From assembly GCA_036406595.1 (NCBI GenBank), contig DASXAR010000012.1:1-60150 (forward strand): DNA of 60,150 bases, given 5' to 3'. Below are positions 7,381 through 14,915 of the stretch, piece by piece; position 1 is the stretch's first letter, and every line of letters starts with the position of its first letter. The notes beneath the pieces were generated by a model. The model searched no databases and was not told the DNA's origin. It saw nothing but the letters and a program-made list of their open reading frames with translations. The position numbers and the translations under genes are program-made. Source of the DNA: VRUE01 sp036406595 (GTDB lineage Bacteria > Actinomycetota > Thermoleophilia > Solirubrobacterales > 70-9).

Positions 7381-7631
7381 TCCGGTGCCGGCGCCTCAAA
7401 GCCCGACTCGAGCTCTTCGCCCTCGGCGCGATAGGCGGCGAGTGCCTTTGGGTCGCCGGCGAGCTTCTCGAACCCCGCGGCGATCTCGGCCAGCATCGCC
7501 TCCTCATCGGCGGCGCTGACGAGCTTCGCCACGACCTCGCCGGCGGGCTCGCCGCGGCGAAGCGCCAGCGCGTTCAGCCGATCGCGCGTCTGAGTCGGAA
7601 CCCGGATGGTGGTGGTGTCCGCGGCAGCCAT
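7374..7631 (-). CDS. Antitoxin of the MazF-type module (ribbon-helix-helix-like)
   Basis: An 85-residue protein. It begins MAAADTTTIRVPTQTRDRLN, typical of ribbon-helix-helix antitoxins in which the N-terminal strand contacts DNA, and has an acidic C-terminus that would wrap the toxin. ATG 7631 is immediately preceded by an inverted repeat and has no ribosome-binding sequence. A TTG at 7667 is possible but less natural. It would neutralise the toxin and repress the operon. Confidence 0.82.
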   Translation of the reverse strand: MAAADTTTIRVPTQTRDRLNALALRRGEPAGEVVAKLVSAADEEAMLAEIAAGFEKLAGDPKALAAYRAEGEELESGFEAPAPEW

Positions 7632-7649
7632 GTAGATACAAAGTCTACA
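7631..7649. promoter_or_regulatory. Inverted repeat at the antitoxin start, likely autoregulatory operator
   Basis: TGTAGA, seven bases, TCTACA: a 6-bp-arm inverted repeat that ends exactly at the antitoxin initiation codon. Operators overlapping the promoter and start are common in toxin-antitoxin loci. Because it touches the start codon and no Shine-Dalgarno sequence is seen, the mRNA may be leaderless. Confidence 0.5.
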
Positions 7650-7843
7650 ACATCTTTGGGCCGACAAATCACGAATCGCATTGGCTCATGGGGGCTCGAC
7701 CACCCGGATCCAGGAGGTCCAGCCCCGTTCCCAGCACCACGATTTGCAGGAGTTTTGCAGCCAGAAGAATCGTTCCCCCGATTGCTCCTGGCAAGTTCCA
7801 TGCGGTACTAGAACATCAGAAGGGCCGATTTGCAGGACTTTAG

Positions 7844-7917
7844 GGTGGACGACCGGATTCGAACCGGCGACCGCCTGGACCACAACCAGGAGCTCTACCA
7901 GCTGAGCTACGTCCACC
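7844..7917 (-). tRNA. tRNA-His (GTG)
   Basis: The minus strand folds as a full cloverleaf. The acceptor arm GGTGGAC pairs with GTCCACC, the D-arm is GCTCAGCTGGTAGAGC, the anticodon loop TTGTGGT carries GTG, and the T-arm contains GGTTCGAATCC. The extra 5' G that would pair with C73 is present, as expected for tRNA-His. CCA is not encoded. The region between it and the antitoxin (7650-7843) holds no gene, only a near-perfect 15-base direct repeat. Confidence 0.95.
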
Positions 7918-8006
7918 GCGCAGGGTCAATCTAGCGGCTCGCGGGCGGCGGGACCGATGTCACATCCGGCGGGGTCGGATCGTTGTATTGGTAGGAGCTG
8001 AGGACG

Positions 8007-9251
8007 ATGGAGGCGCCTACCGACACCCGTATCGCGGGCCGGCCGCTGGTCGGGCGGTCGGTGGCGTTCTGGGGCATGTCGGCCACGCTCGGCCTGCTCC
8101 TCTTCGCCTCGAGCACCCCGTCGCCGCTTTACGTCGTCTACCAGCGGGAATGGGGATTCTCCGACATCACCTTGACCAGCGTCTTCGCCGTCTATGCGCT
8201 GGCCCTGCTCGCCTCGCTGGTCTTCGCGGGCTCGGTCTCCGACCAGATCGGCCGCCGTCCGGCGATCAGGTTCGCGCTGATCATCGAGATAGCCACGATG
8301 GTTCTCTTCGCCGAGGCCCGCGACGTCGGCTGGCTCTTCGCGGCGAGGATCGCGCAGGGAGTGGCCACCGGGATCGGCATGGGCGCGATCAGCGCCGCCC
8401 TGATCGACCTCCAGCCGGCCGACAGCCCCCGCCGGGGGGCGCTGATGGGCGCTGTCGCGCCCCTCACGGGGCTCGCGATCGGCGCGCTCGGGGCCGGCCT
8501 GCTGATCGAATACGGCCCGGATCCGACCCACTTCGTCTTCTGGCTGCTGGCCGGCGCCTTCGCCCTCTGCCTCCTCTTCGTCGCGGCCATCCCGGATCCG
8601 GTCGACGGCGTGCCGCTGAGGGTCGGAATGCTGCGGCCGAACGTCGAGGTGCCGCCCGCGCTGCGCGTCGCCTTCCTGGCGACCCTTCCATGCCTGATCG
8701 CCGTCTGGGCCCTCGGAGGGCTCGTCCTCTCGCTCGGCGGCTCGCTTACCGCAGGCGTCATCGGCGACGACAGCCATCTAGTGGGCGGCCTGCCGATCTT
8801 CGTCATGGCAGGCGTCAGCGCGATCATGTCGGTCAGGCTCCGCAACGCCCACGCCCGCGCCACAGCGCGGGGCGGCCTGGCGGCCCTCGTCGCCGGGCTG
8901 GCGGTTGTGTTGCTCGGACTCCAGGTCGGCTCGATAGCGATCTTCCTGCTGGGGACGGCGATCGCCGGGCTCGGATTCGGGCCCGCCTTCGCCGGCGCTT
9001 TCCGGGCGCTCTCCAACCAGGCGCCGCTCGACCGGCGGGCATCCTTCGTCTCCTCGATCCTCGTCGTCTCCTATCTCGCCTTCAGCCTCCCTGCGGTGCT
9101 GGCCGGGGCCGCGGTAACGCAGCTGGGTCTGCACGACACGGCGGACATCTATGGAATCGCCCTGATCGTCCTTGCCGCAACGGCGCTGCCGCTCTCCGGC
9201 CAGCTTCGGGACCCGCAGAGCGAAGTCGCCGCCCAGCCTGCAACCGCCTGA
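8007..9251 (+). CDS. MFS transporter (12 TM)
   Basis: A 414-residue major facilitator protein with about twelve hydrophobic segments. It has the loop 2-3 motif GSVSDQIGRRPAI, the classical MFS motif A, and an RIAQGVATGIGMGAI segment in helix IV resembling that of drug-efflux members. ATG 8007 follows TAGGAGCTGAGGACG. It is a single gene between tRNA-His and the convergent amidotransferase gene. It is probably an exporter of small molecules driven by proton exchange, but the substrate cannot be inferred. Confidence 0.9.
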   Translation: MEAPTDTRIAGRPLVGRSVAFWGMSATLGLLLFASSTPSPLYVVYQREWGFSDITLTSVFAVYALALLASLVFAGSVSDQIGRRPAIRFALIIEIATMVLFAEARDVGWLFAARIAQGVATGIGMGAISAALIDLQPADSPRRGALMGAVAPLTGLAIGALGAGLLIEYGPDPTHFVFWLLAGAFALCLLFVAAIPDPVDGVPLRVGMLRPNVEVPPALRVAFLATLPCLIAVWALGGLVLSLGGSLTAGVIGDDSHLVGGLPIFVMAGVSAIMSVRLRNAHARATARGGLAALVAGLAVVLLGLQVGSIAIFLLGTAIAGLGFGPAFAGAFRALSNQAPLDRRASFVSSILVVSYLAFSLPAVLAGAAVTQLGLHDTADIYGIALIVLAATALPLSGQLRDPQSEVAAQPATA

Positions 9252-9265
9252 CTCCCCGGACGCGG

Positions 9266-9964
9266 CTAGCGAGCGAGCAGGTCCGCGAAGGCGCGGAACC
9301 CGGCGCCGCTGCGCTCGATCAGCTCGGCCTCGTGCTCGCGGGCCTGAGTCCGCAGGGTCTCGGCGGCGTCCGGTCCGAGGGCGGCGGTGGCCTCGGCCAG
9401 CATCGAAGGGACGGCGAGCCAATCCTCGATCAGGCGGGAGTCCGCCTCTGGATGGAACAGGACCCCCCACGCCGCGCCGGAGCGGAAGGCCTGCAGCTCG
9501 GTCTGGGCAGATGAGGCGACCGGCACCGCGCCCGGCGGAAGGTCGAAGACGTCCCCGTGCCAGTGGAGCGCCGCGCAGCTCGGGGCGAGGGGGCCGACGA
9601 CGGGGTCCGCGGGCTCCTGGATGCGCACGGCGGCGAAGCCGATCTCCGGCCTCTCCCCCGCCCGGACCTCCGCGCCGAGCGCCCGCGCGAGGAGCTGAGC
9701 CCCGAGGCAGATGCCGAGCACCGGCATCTGGCGCCGCACCGCCTCGGCCAGCCACTCGCGCTCCGCCGCCAATGACGGGAAACGGGCCAGATCGTCGACG
9801 TTCATCGGGCCGCCCATCGCGATCACCCCGTCGACCTCCTCGTGAAGTGGCAGCGGGTCTCCGTCGAGCGCTTCGACCTCGACCACCTCGACCTCGCCGA
9901 ATGCCGCGAGGATCCGGTGGGGGCGCTCCCAGGGCGCGTGTATGAGGGTCAGCAGCTTCGGCAA
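9266..9964 (-). CDS. Class I glutamine amidotransferase-like protein
   Basis: A 232-residue stand-alone GATase-1 domain of the GMP-synthase-like type. The nucleophilic elbow GICLGAQLLA provides the Cys and FHPEAD provides the catalytic His and Glu, so the triad is intact. The WHGDVFDLPPGA segment is typical of the small yneA/guaA-like group often annotated as type 1 glutamine amidotransferase. It starts at TTG 9964 and diverges from the gene at 10001, leaving only 36 bases for both promoters. It may hydrolyse glutamine or gamma-glutamyl conjugates; no partner synthetase is nearby. Confidence 0.88.
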   Translation of the reverse strand: MPKLLTLIHAPWERPHRILAAFGEVEVVEVEALDGDPLPLHEEVDGVIAMGGPMNVDDLARFPSLAAEREWLAEAVRRQMPVLGICLGAQLLARALGAEVRAGERPEIGFAAVRIQEPADPVVGPLAPSCAALHWHGDVFDLPPGAVPVASSAQTELQAFRSGAAWGVLFHPEADSRLIEDWLAVPSMLAEATAALGPDAAETLRTQAREHEAELIERSGAGFRAFADLLAR

Positions 9965-10000
9965 AGGAATTGGCGCAGGCGGTGGCGCTACGGTTGCCCG

Positions 10001-10249
10001 GTGAGAAAGTGGGGCGGGATCGCATTCTTCCGGCCTGAGGCGCGGCCCGCGACCCTGACCGGCGCGCAGGCGCGCGGAGCGGTCGCGATCGGTGCCCTGG
10101 CGGTGGGCGCGGCGGCGGTCGGCGGCTTCGCGATCGGGCGGCTCAGCGTCGGGCGCCTGGCGATCGGGAGGGCGGCGATCGGGAGGCTCGTCGTCGAGGA
10201 CCTCGAGGTCGGCCGGCTGCGGGTGCGCGAGGAACAGCGGCCCTCGTGA
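10001..10249 (+). CDS. Small Ala/Ile-Gly repeat protein (beta-solenoid-like)
   Basis: An 82-residue protein starting at GTG 10001. Its middle is built from a five-residue period with G in fixed register: AVAIGALAVGAAAVGGFAIG, then RLSVGRLAIGRAAIGRLVV. Such periodic A-I-G-x-L repeats suggest a small right-handed solenoid similar in principle to pentapeptide-repeat or bactofilin-like folds. The stop overlaps the start of the secreted protein downstream (GTGA), so they are coupled. The function is unknown. Confidence 0.7.
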   Translation: MRKWGGIAFFRPEARPATLTGAQARGAVAIGALAVGAAAVGGFAIGRLSVGRLAIGRAAIGRLVVEDLEVGRLRVREEQRPS

Positions 10250-11235
10250 GAAGGGGCGGAGCCTGGCTCCTCCTGGCGGCTGCGGCGGCGATCCTCGCGG
10301 CGGCAGCCTCGAGTGGCGCTGCCGGCCCCGGCTCGCCTCTCGGCGGCTGCCCGGTCTTCCCCGACCCCCCCGCCTCCCTCTCCGCCCGGGCCGCCTCGCT
10401 TCCGACCGAGGCAGCCTGGAACCAGGACATCTCCCGGGCCCCGGTGGCGCGCAACTCGAACGCGGTCATCGCCTACATCGACTCCCACGGCGGGGACCAT
10501 CTGCACCCCGACTTCGGCTCGCCGCGGCCCTACGGCTTCCCCTACGCAGTGGTCGGGGCCGGCAGTCGCAGGCTCGCGATCAACTACACCGCCTATGGCG
10601 ACGAGAGCGACCCCGGCCCCTTTCCGGTCCCACTCGGCGCCCCGGTCGAGGGCGGCAAGCGGAGCGACGGCGATCGCCACGTGCTCGTCGTCGACCGCTC
10701 GCGTTGCATGCTCTACGAGCTCTACCGCGCCTTTCCCAGGCCGGGCAGGCACCCTCATTGGAACGCCGACTCCGGCGCCAGCTGGAACCTGCGCTCGGCC
10801 CGGCGGCGACCCGACGCATGGACCTCCGCCGACGCCGCCGGCCTGCCGATCTTCCCGGGTCTCGCCCGCTACGAGGAGGCGACGGCGGGCCGCCTCGACC
10901 ACGCCCTTCGCGTCACGGTGGAGAGCACCCGCGACGCCTGGGTCCACCCCGCCTCCCACTGCGCCGGCGACACCTCCGATCCGAACGCCCCGGCGATGGG
11001 AACGCGGCTTCGGCTCAAGCCGGGCTATGGCCTCGGTCGCTTCAGCGGAACGGCGAGGGCGATCGCGGTGGCGTTGAAGCGCTACGGGATGATCGTCGCC
11101 GACAACGGCTCCAACTGGTACATCGGCGGGACAAGCGACCGCCGCTGGAACGACGGGAACCTCGACCAGCTGAAGCGCATCCCGGGCGGCGCCTTCCAGG
11201 TCGTGAAGAGCGCCGCACGACCGCATCTCTGCTGA
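10246..11235 (+). CDS. Secreted protein of unknown function (329 aa)
   Basis: It begins MRRGGAWLLLAAAAAILAAA, a typical Sec signal peptide. Recognisable segments are AWNQDISRAPVARNS, LHPDFGSPRPYGFPY, HWNADSGASWNLRS, HALRVTV and WVHPASHC. This pattern recurs in secreted proteins of unknown function in soil bacteria (from memory, not searched). Several Trp/Asp/His residues could form a carbohydrate or metal site. Start GTG 10246 overlaps the upstream stop. It is likely extracellular; the activity is not known. Confidence 0.8.
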   Translation: MRRGGAWLLLAAAAAILAAAASSGAAGPGSPLGGCPVFPDPPASLSARAASLPTEAAWNQDISRAPVARNSNAVIAYIDSHGGDHLHPDFGSPRPYGFPYAVVGAGSRRLAINYTAYGDESDPGPFPVPLGAPVEGGKRSDGDRHVLVVDRSRCMLYELYRAFPRPGRHPHWNADSGASWNLRSARRRPDAWTSADAAGLPIFPGLARYEEATAGRLDHALRVTVESTRDAWVHPASHCAGDTSDPNAPAMGTRLRLKPGYGLGRFSGTARAIAVALKRYGMIVADNGSNWYIGGTSDRRWNDGNLDQLKRIPGGAFQVVKSAARPHLC

Positions 11236-11249
11236 ACCAGGTGCGCGCG

Positions 11250-11849
11250 TCAGCGTCCGTCGAGGACGAGGTGGTGGAAGTCGGCTCGCAGCCGCTCTCC
11301 CAGCTCCCTCGCCGCCTCCTCGGTGCGCCGCTCGTCGTCCCCCCGACCGCTGACCAGCACCACCTCGCCCGCGTCGTAGCTCTGGAGCTGGTCCTCGACC
11401 GCCTGGACGAGGTTCTCATCGCCCACTCGGGCCTCGGCGGCCACCCCGGCGGTCGCCAGCGCCGCCACGGTGGCGACCAGGTTCTCCTGAGCGCGGCGGC
11501 GGGCGCCCTCGACGTCGGAGGCCCAGCGGTCCAGGAAGCCGATGCTGGCCGGCGCGAGGACCCTCACTTCTGCCTCCCCGTCTTCGTCCAGTCCGGCTTC
11601 CGCGACCAGCCGCCTCACCGAGTCCGGGTCGTCGACCGGCCGTGTGACGACGAGCAGCAGGTGACGGTCGCCGTCTGTCGGCAGGCGGCCGATCGGCCCG
11701 CGCGGCTGCAGGCGCACCGCGATGACGATCAGCACGGCCACGGCGAGCGCGCCGAGGGCAACCCCGGCGGCGGGCCCGCCCAGCCGAAACCCGGCGACGA
11801 TCGGGACGGCGATGCCCGCGACGATCAGGGGCAGCTTCCAGGGAGCCAT
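11250..11849 (-). CDS. Two-TM protein with USP-like Rossmann domain
   Basis: Of 199 residues, about the first 50 form two membrane helices. The rest is an alpha/beta domain that begins RHLLLVVTRPVDD and contains RVLAPASIGFLDRWASDV, GDENLVQAVEDQL and GEVVLVS. The motif order and architecture match the protein at 46333-46998 and, in part, the soluble tandem-domain protein at 47951-48838. I therefore group the three as a family related to universal stress proteins. The ATP-binding G-x2-G-x9-G-S/T motif of classical UspA is not evident. It is convergent with the secreted protein upstream. Confidence 0.75.
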   Translation of the reverse strand: MAPWKLPLIVAGIAVPIVAGFRLGGPAAGVALGALAVAVLIVIAVRLQPRGPIGRLPTDGDRHLLLVVTRPVDDPDSVRRLVAEAGLDEDGEAEVRVLAPASIGFLDRWASDVEGARRRAQENLVATVAALATAGVAAEARVGDENLVQAVEDQLQSYDAGEVVLVSGRGDDERRTEEAARELGERLRADFHHLVLDGR

Positions 11850-11897
11850 TGCCCACCGATTCTCGCGGAGCAGCGCCTCCCGGGCGCCGCGGACCTC

Positions 11898-12041
11898 CTA
11901 GACGCGCCTCCGCGTGCTCGAGCCCAGCATGGGCACGATCAGCAACGCGAGGCCGATCAGGATCACGATGATGCCGAGGATGTAGTTCACCAGCAGCGCC
12001 AGCACGATCCCGATGATGATGAGAATCAGTGGTAGTCCCAT
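11898..12041 (-). CDS. Small one- to two-pass membrane protein (47 aa)
   Basis: A short minus-strand frame from ATG 12041 to TAG 11898 encodes MGLPLILIIIGIVLALLVNY, then ILGIIVILIGLALLIVP, and ends STRRRV. It is almost entirely hydrophobic with a basic C-terminal end, like the small hydrophobic proteins that many actinobacteria encode. No strong ribosome site is visible. It sits between the USP-like gene and the hydroxylase on the same strand. The function is unknown. Confidence 0.6.
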   Translation of the reverse strand: MGLPLILIIIGIVLALLVNYILGIIVILIGLALLIVPMLGSSTRRRV

Positions 12042-12112
12042 GGCGAACCAGTACCCCCGGTGATCCCGGTAGAAACTCCCGGCGCCAGCTGCGCCGGGCC
12101 TGCGGGCAGGCC

Positions 12113-12961
12113 TCAGCCGCGCGTGCCGCCACCGCTGCCGTCGGGTGACCAGCCCGGGCCGCGGAACAGATAGCCGAGCCGGTCGCGCCAGCTGCCTGCG
12201 CCCCGCACGTCGCGGGCCAGGTCGACGAACTCATGGAAGGCGACCCGCGTCGGACGGAAGGTGCGGATGTTCTCGGTGAGGCCATAGCGCGGGCGCTCGG
12301 TTTCCCCCTGGAAGGTCCCGAAGAGGCGATCCCAGATGATCAGGATGCCGGCGTAGTTGCGGTCGAGGTAGACCTCGTTCGCGCCGTGGTGGACACGGTG
12401 ATGTGACGGGGTGTTGAAGACGAACTCGAATGGAGCGGGAAGGCGCCTCACCCGCTCGGTGTGGATCCAGAATTGGTAGATGAGGCTGATCGCCTGCTGG
12501 GTGAGGATCATCCAGGGGGCGAAACCGAGCAGGGCGAGGGGCGCCCAGAAGGGCAGGGCGGTCATCGGCGTCCAGGTCTGGCGCAGCGCGGTCGAGAGGT
12601 TGTAGTGCTGGGAGGAGTGGTGGACTACGTGGCTGGCCCAGAAGACGCGAACCTCGTGGTGGATGCGGTGGAACCAGTAGTAGGCGAGGTCGTCGGCAAG
12701 AAAGAGGAGGACGTAGGTCCACCACTGATCGGCCGGCATCCGCAGCGGCGTCAGCGCGTAGAGACCGGCGTAGATGACGACCACCGCGGCTTTCCAGACC
12801 GCGTTGATGACCACGTTGCCGCCGCCCATCGCGAGGCTGGTTCGGGTGTCGCGCGCCTCGTAACCGACCAGGTCGTCGTCGCGCGCGTACCTGAAGGAGA
12901 GCAGCTCGACGGCGAGCAGCAGCACGAAGGCCGGGATCGCGTAGATGATCAGGTCGATCAC
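12113..12961 (-). CDS. Sterol desaturase / fatty acid hydroxylase family protein
   Basis: A 282-residue membrane protein with the di-iron histidine clusters of the family in order: YYWFHRIHHE, SHVVHHSSQHYN and, near the C-terminus, HHRVHHGAN. These histidines coordinate the two irons that activate oxygen for lipid hydroxylation or desaturation. Four hydrophobic segments flank them. The start ATG 12961 places the first helix at the extreme N-terminus. The substrate could be a hopanoid, carotenoid or fatty acid; nothing nearby decides it. Confidence 0.9.
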   Translation of the reverse strand: MIDLIIYAIPAFVLLLAVELLSFRYARDDDLVGYEARDTRTSLAMGGGNVVINAVWKAAVVVIYAGLYALTPLRMPADQWWTYVLLFLADDLAYYWFHRIHHEVRVFWASHVVHHSSQHYNLSTALRQTWTPMTALPFWAPLALLGFAPWMILTQQAISLIYQFWIHTERVRRLPAPFEFVFNTPSHHRVHHGANEVYLDRNYAGILIIWDRLFGTFQGETERPRYGLTENIRTFRPTRVAFHEFVDLARDVRGAGSWRDRLGYLFRGPGWSPDGSGGGTRG

Positions 12962-13023
12962 GCGCTCAATCTAGCGTCGCGCCCCGATTCGGCGATCCCT
13001 GCACGCTTGAGTAGCCTTTCTTC

Positions 13024-14766
13024 ATGAGTTACCGGGGTTGGGCACCGCTCGTGGCTCTCCTCGCCGCCGTTGCCGCCGTGACGGTGCTGACCGCGCCGCC
13101 GAGCCCTGCCTCCGCGGCGAAGGGTGCACACGGCGGCCGGGGCATGCCCGCAAAGGTGATCGAAGCTCTCGACGGCGACCGGATCAGGGTCAGGCTTCAG
13201 TCGACTGGAAAGCTGCGCAGCGTTCGTCTGCTCGGCATCGACGCCCCGACATCCCAGGGGACGGGGACCGGCCTCGAGTGCGGCGGCGAGCAGGCCCTGG
13301 CGGCTCTGCGGCGTCTCGCGGCCGGCCGTCTCGTCACCCTCGCGATCGACCCGACCCAGGGCCGCACCGATCCCCGCGGTTGGCTACTCGCCTACGCGAC
13401 CGGCGGCGGACGCGATCTGAACCTGGCGCTGATCCGAAGCGGTTGGGCCAAGGTCCACCTCAACCGCGATCGACCCTTCGAGAGGCTCAGCGCTTTCCGA
13501 CGGGCCCAGCGCGCGGCGCGCAGAGCGCACCGAGGCGTTTGGGGCATCTGCGACGGTAGGTTCCACCTCTTGGTCGGGCCGCAGCCGGCAGCACTCTCGG
13601 GCCCTCCCGCCCCCGGCGAAGAAGGACCAGGGCCTGAACCGGAACCGGAACCGGAACCTGAACCGGAACCCGAACCCGAACCGCAGCCCGGCTGCGAACC
13701 CGGATCGACAGACGCGACGACGGCCGGCCAGCTGATTGCCGCCGTGGAAGCGAATCACGACGTCTGCGTGACGGCCCCGGTCGGGGACTTTCTGATCGAG
13801 AACGCGGGCGCCCTCTCACTGGTCATCTCCACCGAAGGGAATGGCTCGATGGGGGCCATCGACCTCTGGGGGACCTCAGGCGTGACCATCCGCTCCGCCC
13901 GCCTCCGCTCGATCGAGATAAGGGAAGCCGACGACACCAGGCTGCTCGGGGACGTGATCGGCGGGACCCAGGCCAATCGCACCGACGACGAGCTGATCTT
14001 CATGCCAGACGAAAGCAACAACGTCGAAATTCGCGGCAACGACATCGGCTGGACCAAGGCCGACGAATCCGGCAACACGGGTTATGGCTGCCGCTGCTAC
14101 GGGGCCCTCAACCACCTGCGCTTCGTCGGCAACAAGGTCCACGACATCGCCGCCGACGGCTTCCAGGGGGTGAATGGCGAAGACGTGCTTATCGACCGCA
14201 ACGAGATCGGGCCGGTGGGACCAAACGAAGGCTCCGGAGAGCACGCCGACAACATCCAGATCGCCAGCAACGGGCCGAACACGCGGATCACGAACAACTG
14301 GCTTCACGAACAGGGCTACTTCGAAGGGGAAGTGACCATCAGCTCCGGCTCGACCTACATCCACGGAGATGAAGGTGACGCGAACTCGCTGCTCTACGAA
14401 AACAACCTGATTGAAAATTCCCAGGGGCGCACCGAGATCTGCGGGCTGGGAACCGGCGGCGAAGAACGATCGAACATCACGATCCGCAACAACACCTGGA
14501 TCGAAAACGGCCTCGCCTACGAAAACTTCCCCGGCTTCGAGTGGGACTGCGATGCCGGCTCAGGCGACACGATCACCCGCAATATCTCCGTCGATACCGA
14601 CGGGGGCCTGGCCGACCACGGCTTTCCGGAGGCGTTCGTGGAACCCAACCTCTGGGGCATGCCGGGCCTGGTCAGCTTCGACGCGGACGGCAACTGCGTC
14701 TCGGCGAACTGCAACCCGGAATCGGGGCCGATCGGCTATCGCAAGCCCTCGAACGTCAGCTGGTAG
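13024..14766 (+). CDS. Secreted SNase-like domain fused to a right-handed beta-helix domain
   Basis: A 580-residue exported protein. Residues 1-31 are a signal peptide. Residues 43-180 form a staphylococcal-nuclease-like OB-fold (DGDRIRVRL, VRLLGIDAPT). A proline-glutamate repeat at about 206-222 acts as a rigid spacer. Residues 235-580 contain repeated N-x-x-I/V rungs such as NNVEIRGNDIGW and EDVLIDRNEIGP, typical of a parallel beta-helix. Aligned by eye to S. aureus nuclease, Arg35 and Glu43 correspond to R68 and E85, but catalytic Arg87 is replaced by W120 (DPRGWLLAY). The nuclease may be impaired. The protein is extracellular and possibly binds polysaccharide. Confidence 0.85.
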   Translation: MSYRGWAPLVALLAAVAAVTVLTAPPSPASAAKGAHGGRGMPAKVIEALDGDRIRVRLQSTGKLRSVRLLGIDAPTSQGTGTGLECGGEQALAALRRLAAGRLVTLAIDPTQGRTDPRGWLLAYATGGGRDLNLALIRSGWAKVHLNRDRPFERLSAFRRAQRAARRAHRGVWGICDGRFHLLVGPQPAALSGPPAPGEEGPGPEPEPEPEPEPEPEPEPQPGCEPGSTDATTAGQLIAAVEANHDVCVTAPVGDFLIENAGALSLVISTEGNGSMGAIDLWGTSGVTIRSARLRSIEIREADDTRLLGDVIGGTQANRTDDELIFMPDESNNVEIRGNDIGWTKADESGNTGYGCRCYGALNHLRFVGNKVHDIAADGFQGVNGEDVLIDRNEIGPVGPNEGSGEHADNIQIASNGPNTRITNNWLHEQGYFEGEVTISSGSTYIHGDEGDANSLLYENNLIENSQGRTEICGLGTGGEERSNITIRNNTWIENGLAYENFPGFEWDCDAGSGDTITRNISVDTDGGLADHGFPEAFVEPNLWGMPGLVSFDADGNCVSANCNPESGPIGYRKPSNVSW

Positions 14767-14782
14767 CCCGAGCTTTGACAGA

Positions 14783-14819
14783 TACCCCCGGCTGGATTCG
14801 AACCAGCGACCCACGGCTT
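14783..14819 (-). repeat. Truncated 3' copy of tRNA-Arg (attR-like direct repeat)
   Basis: Thirty-seven bases identical to positions 15692-15728, which are the 3' part of tRNA-Arg from the anticodon stem to base 73. The 5' half and the anticodon are missing, so this is not a working tRNA. The copy has the same orientation as the intact gene and encloses, with it, one CDS. It begins 17 bases after the stop of the beta-helix gene. This is the geometry left by site-specific integration into a tRNA 3' end. Confidence 0.9.
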
Positions 14820-14876
14820 GTCGCTCAGCCGTGCCGCGATTTCAGACGGGTTGACACCGCGAAGACGTGGAGGAGA

Positions 14877-14889
14877 CCCCCAGAGGGGG
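14877..14889. terminator. GC hairpin downstream of the LGKNSVG-family gene A
   Basis: CCCCC-AGA-GGGGG forms a short perfect stem between the gene's stop at 14916 and the tRNA copy. No U-tract follows. It could terminate or stabilise the transcript, but the evidence is only the inverted repeat. Confidence 0.25.
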
Positions 14890-14915
14890 CCCCTGGCTCG
14901 CGACCCTCCGGATGC

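Noticed and set aside
5599..7434. 611-codon plus-strand frame across the metal genes
   Set aside because: Mostly antisense to the CDF-like and arsR genes and the toxin. Only the 6772-6987 part shows transporter-like sequence.
13620..13690. Short tandem repeat that might look like a CRISPR or VNTR
   Set aside because: It encodes the Pro-Glu spacer of the nuclease/beta-helix protein. No spacers are present, and I saw no CRISPR array anywhere in the window.
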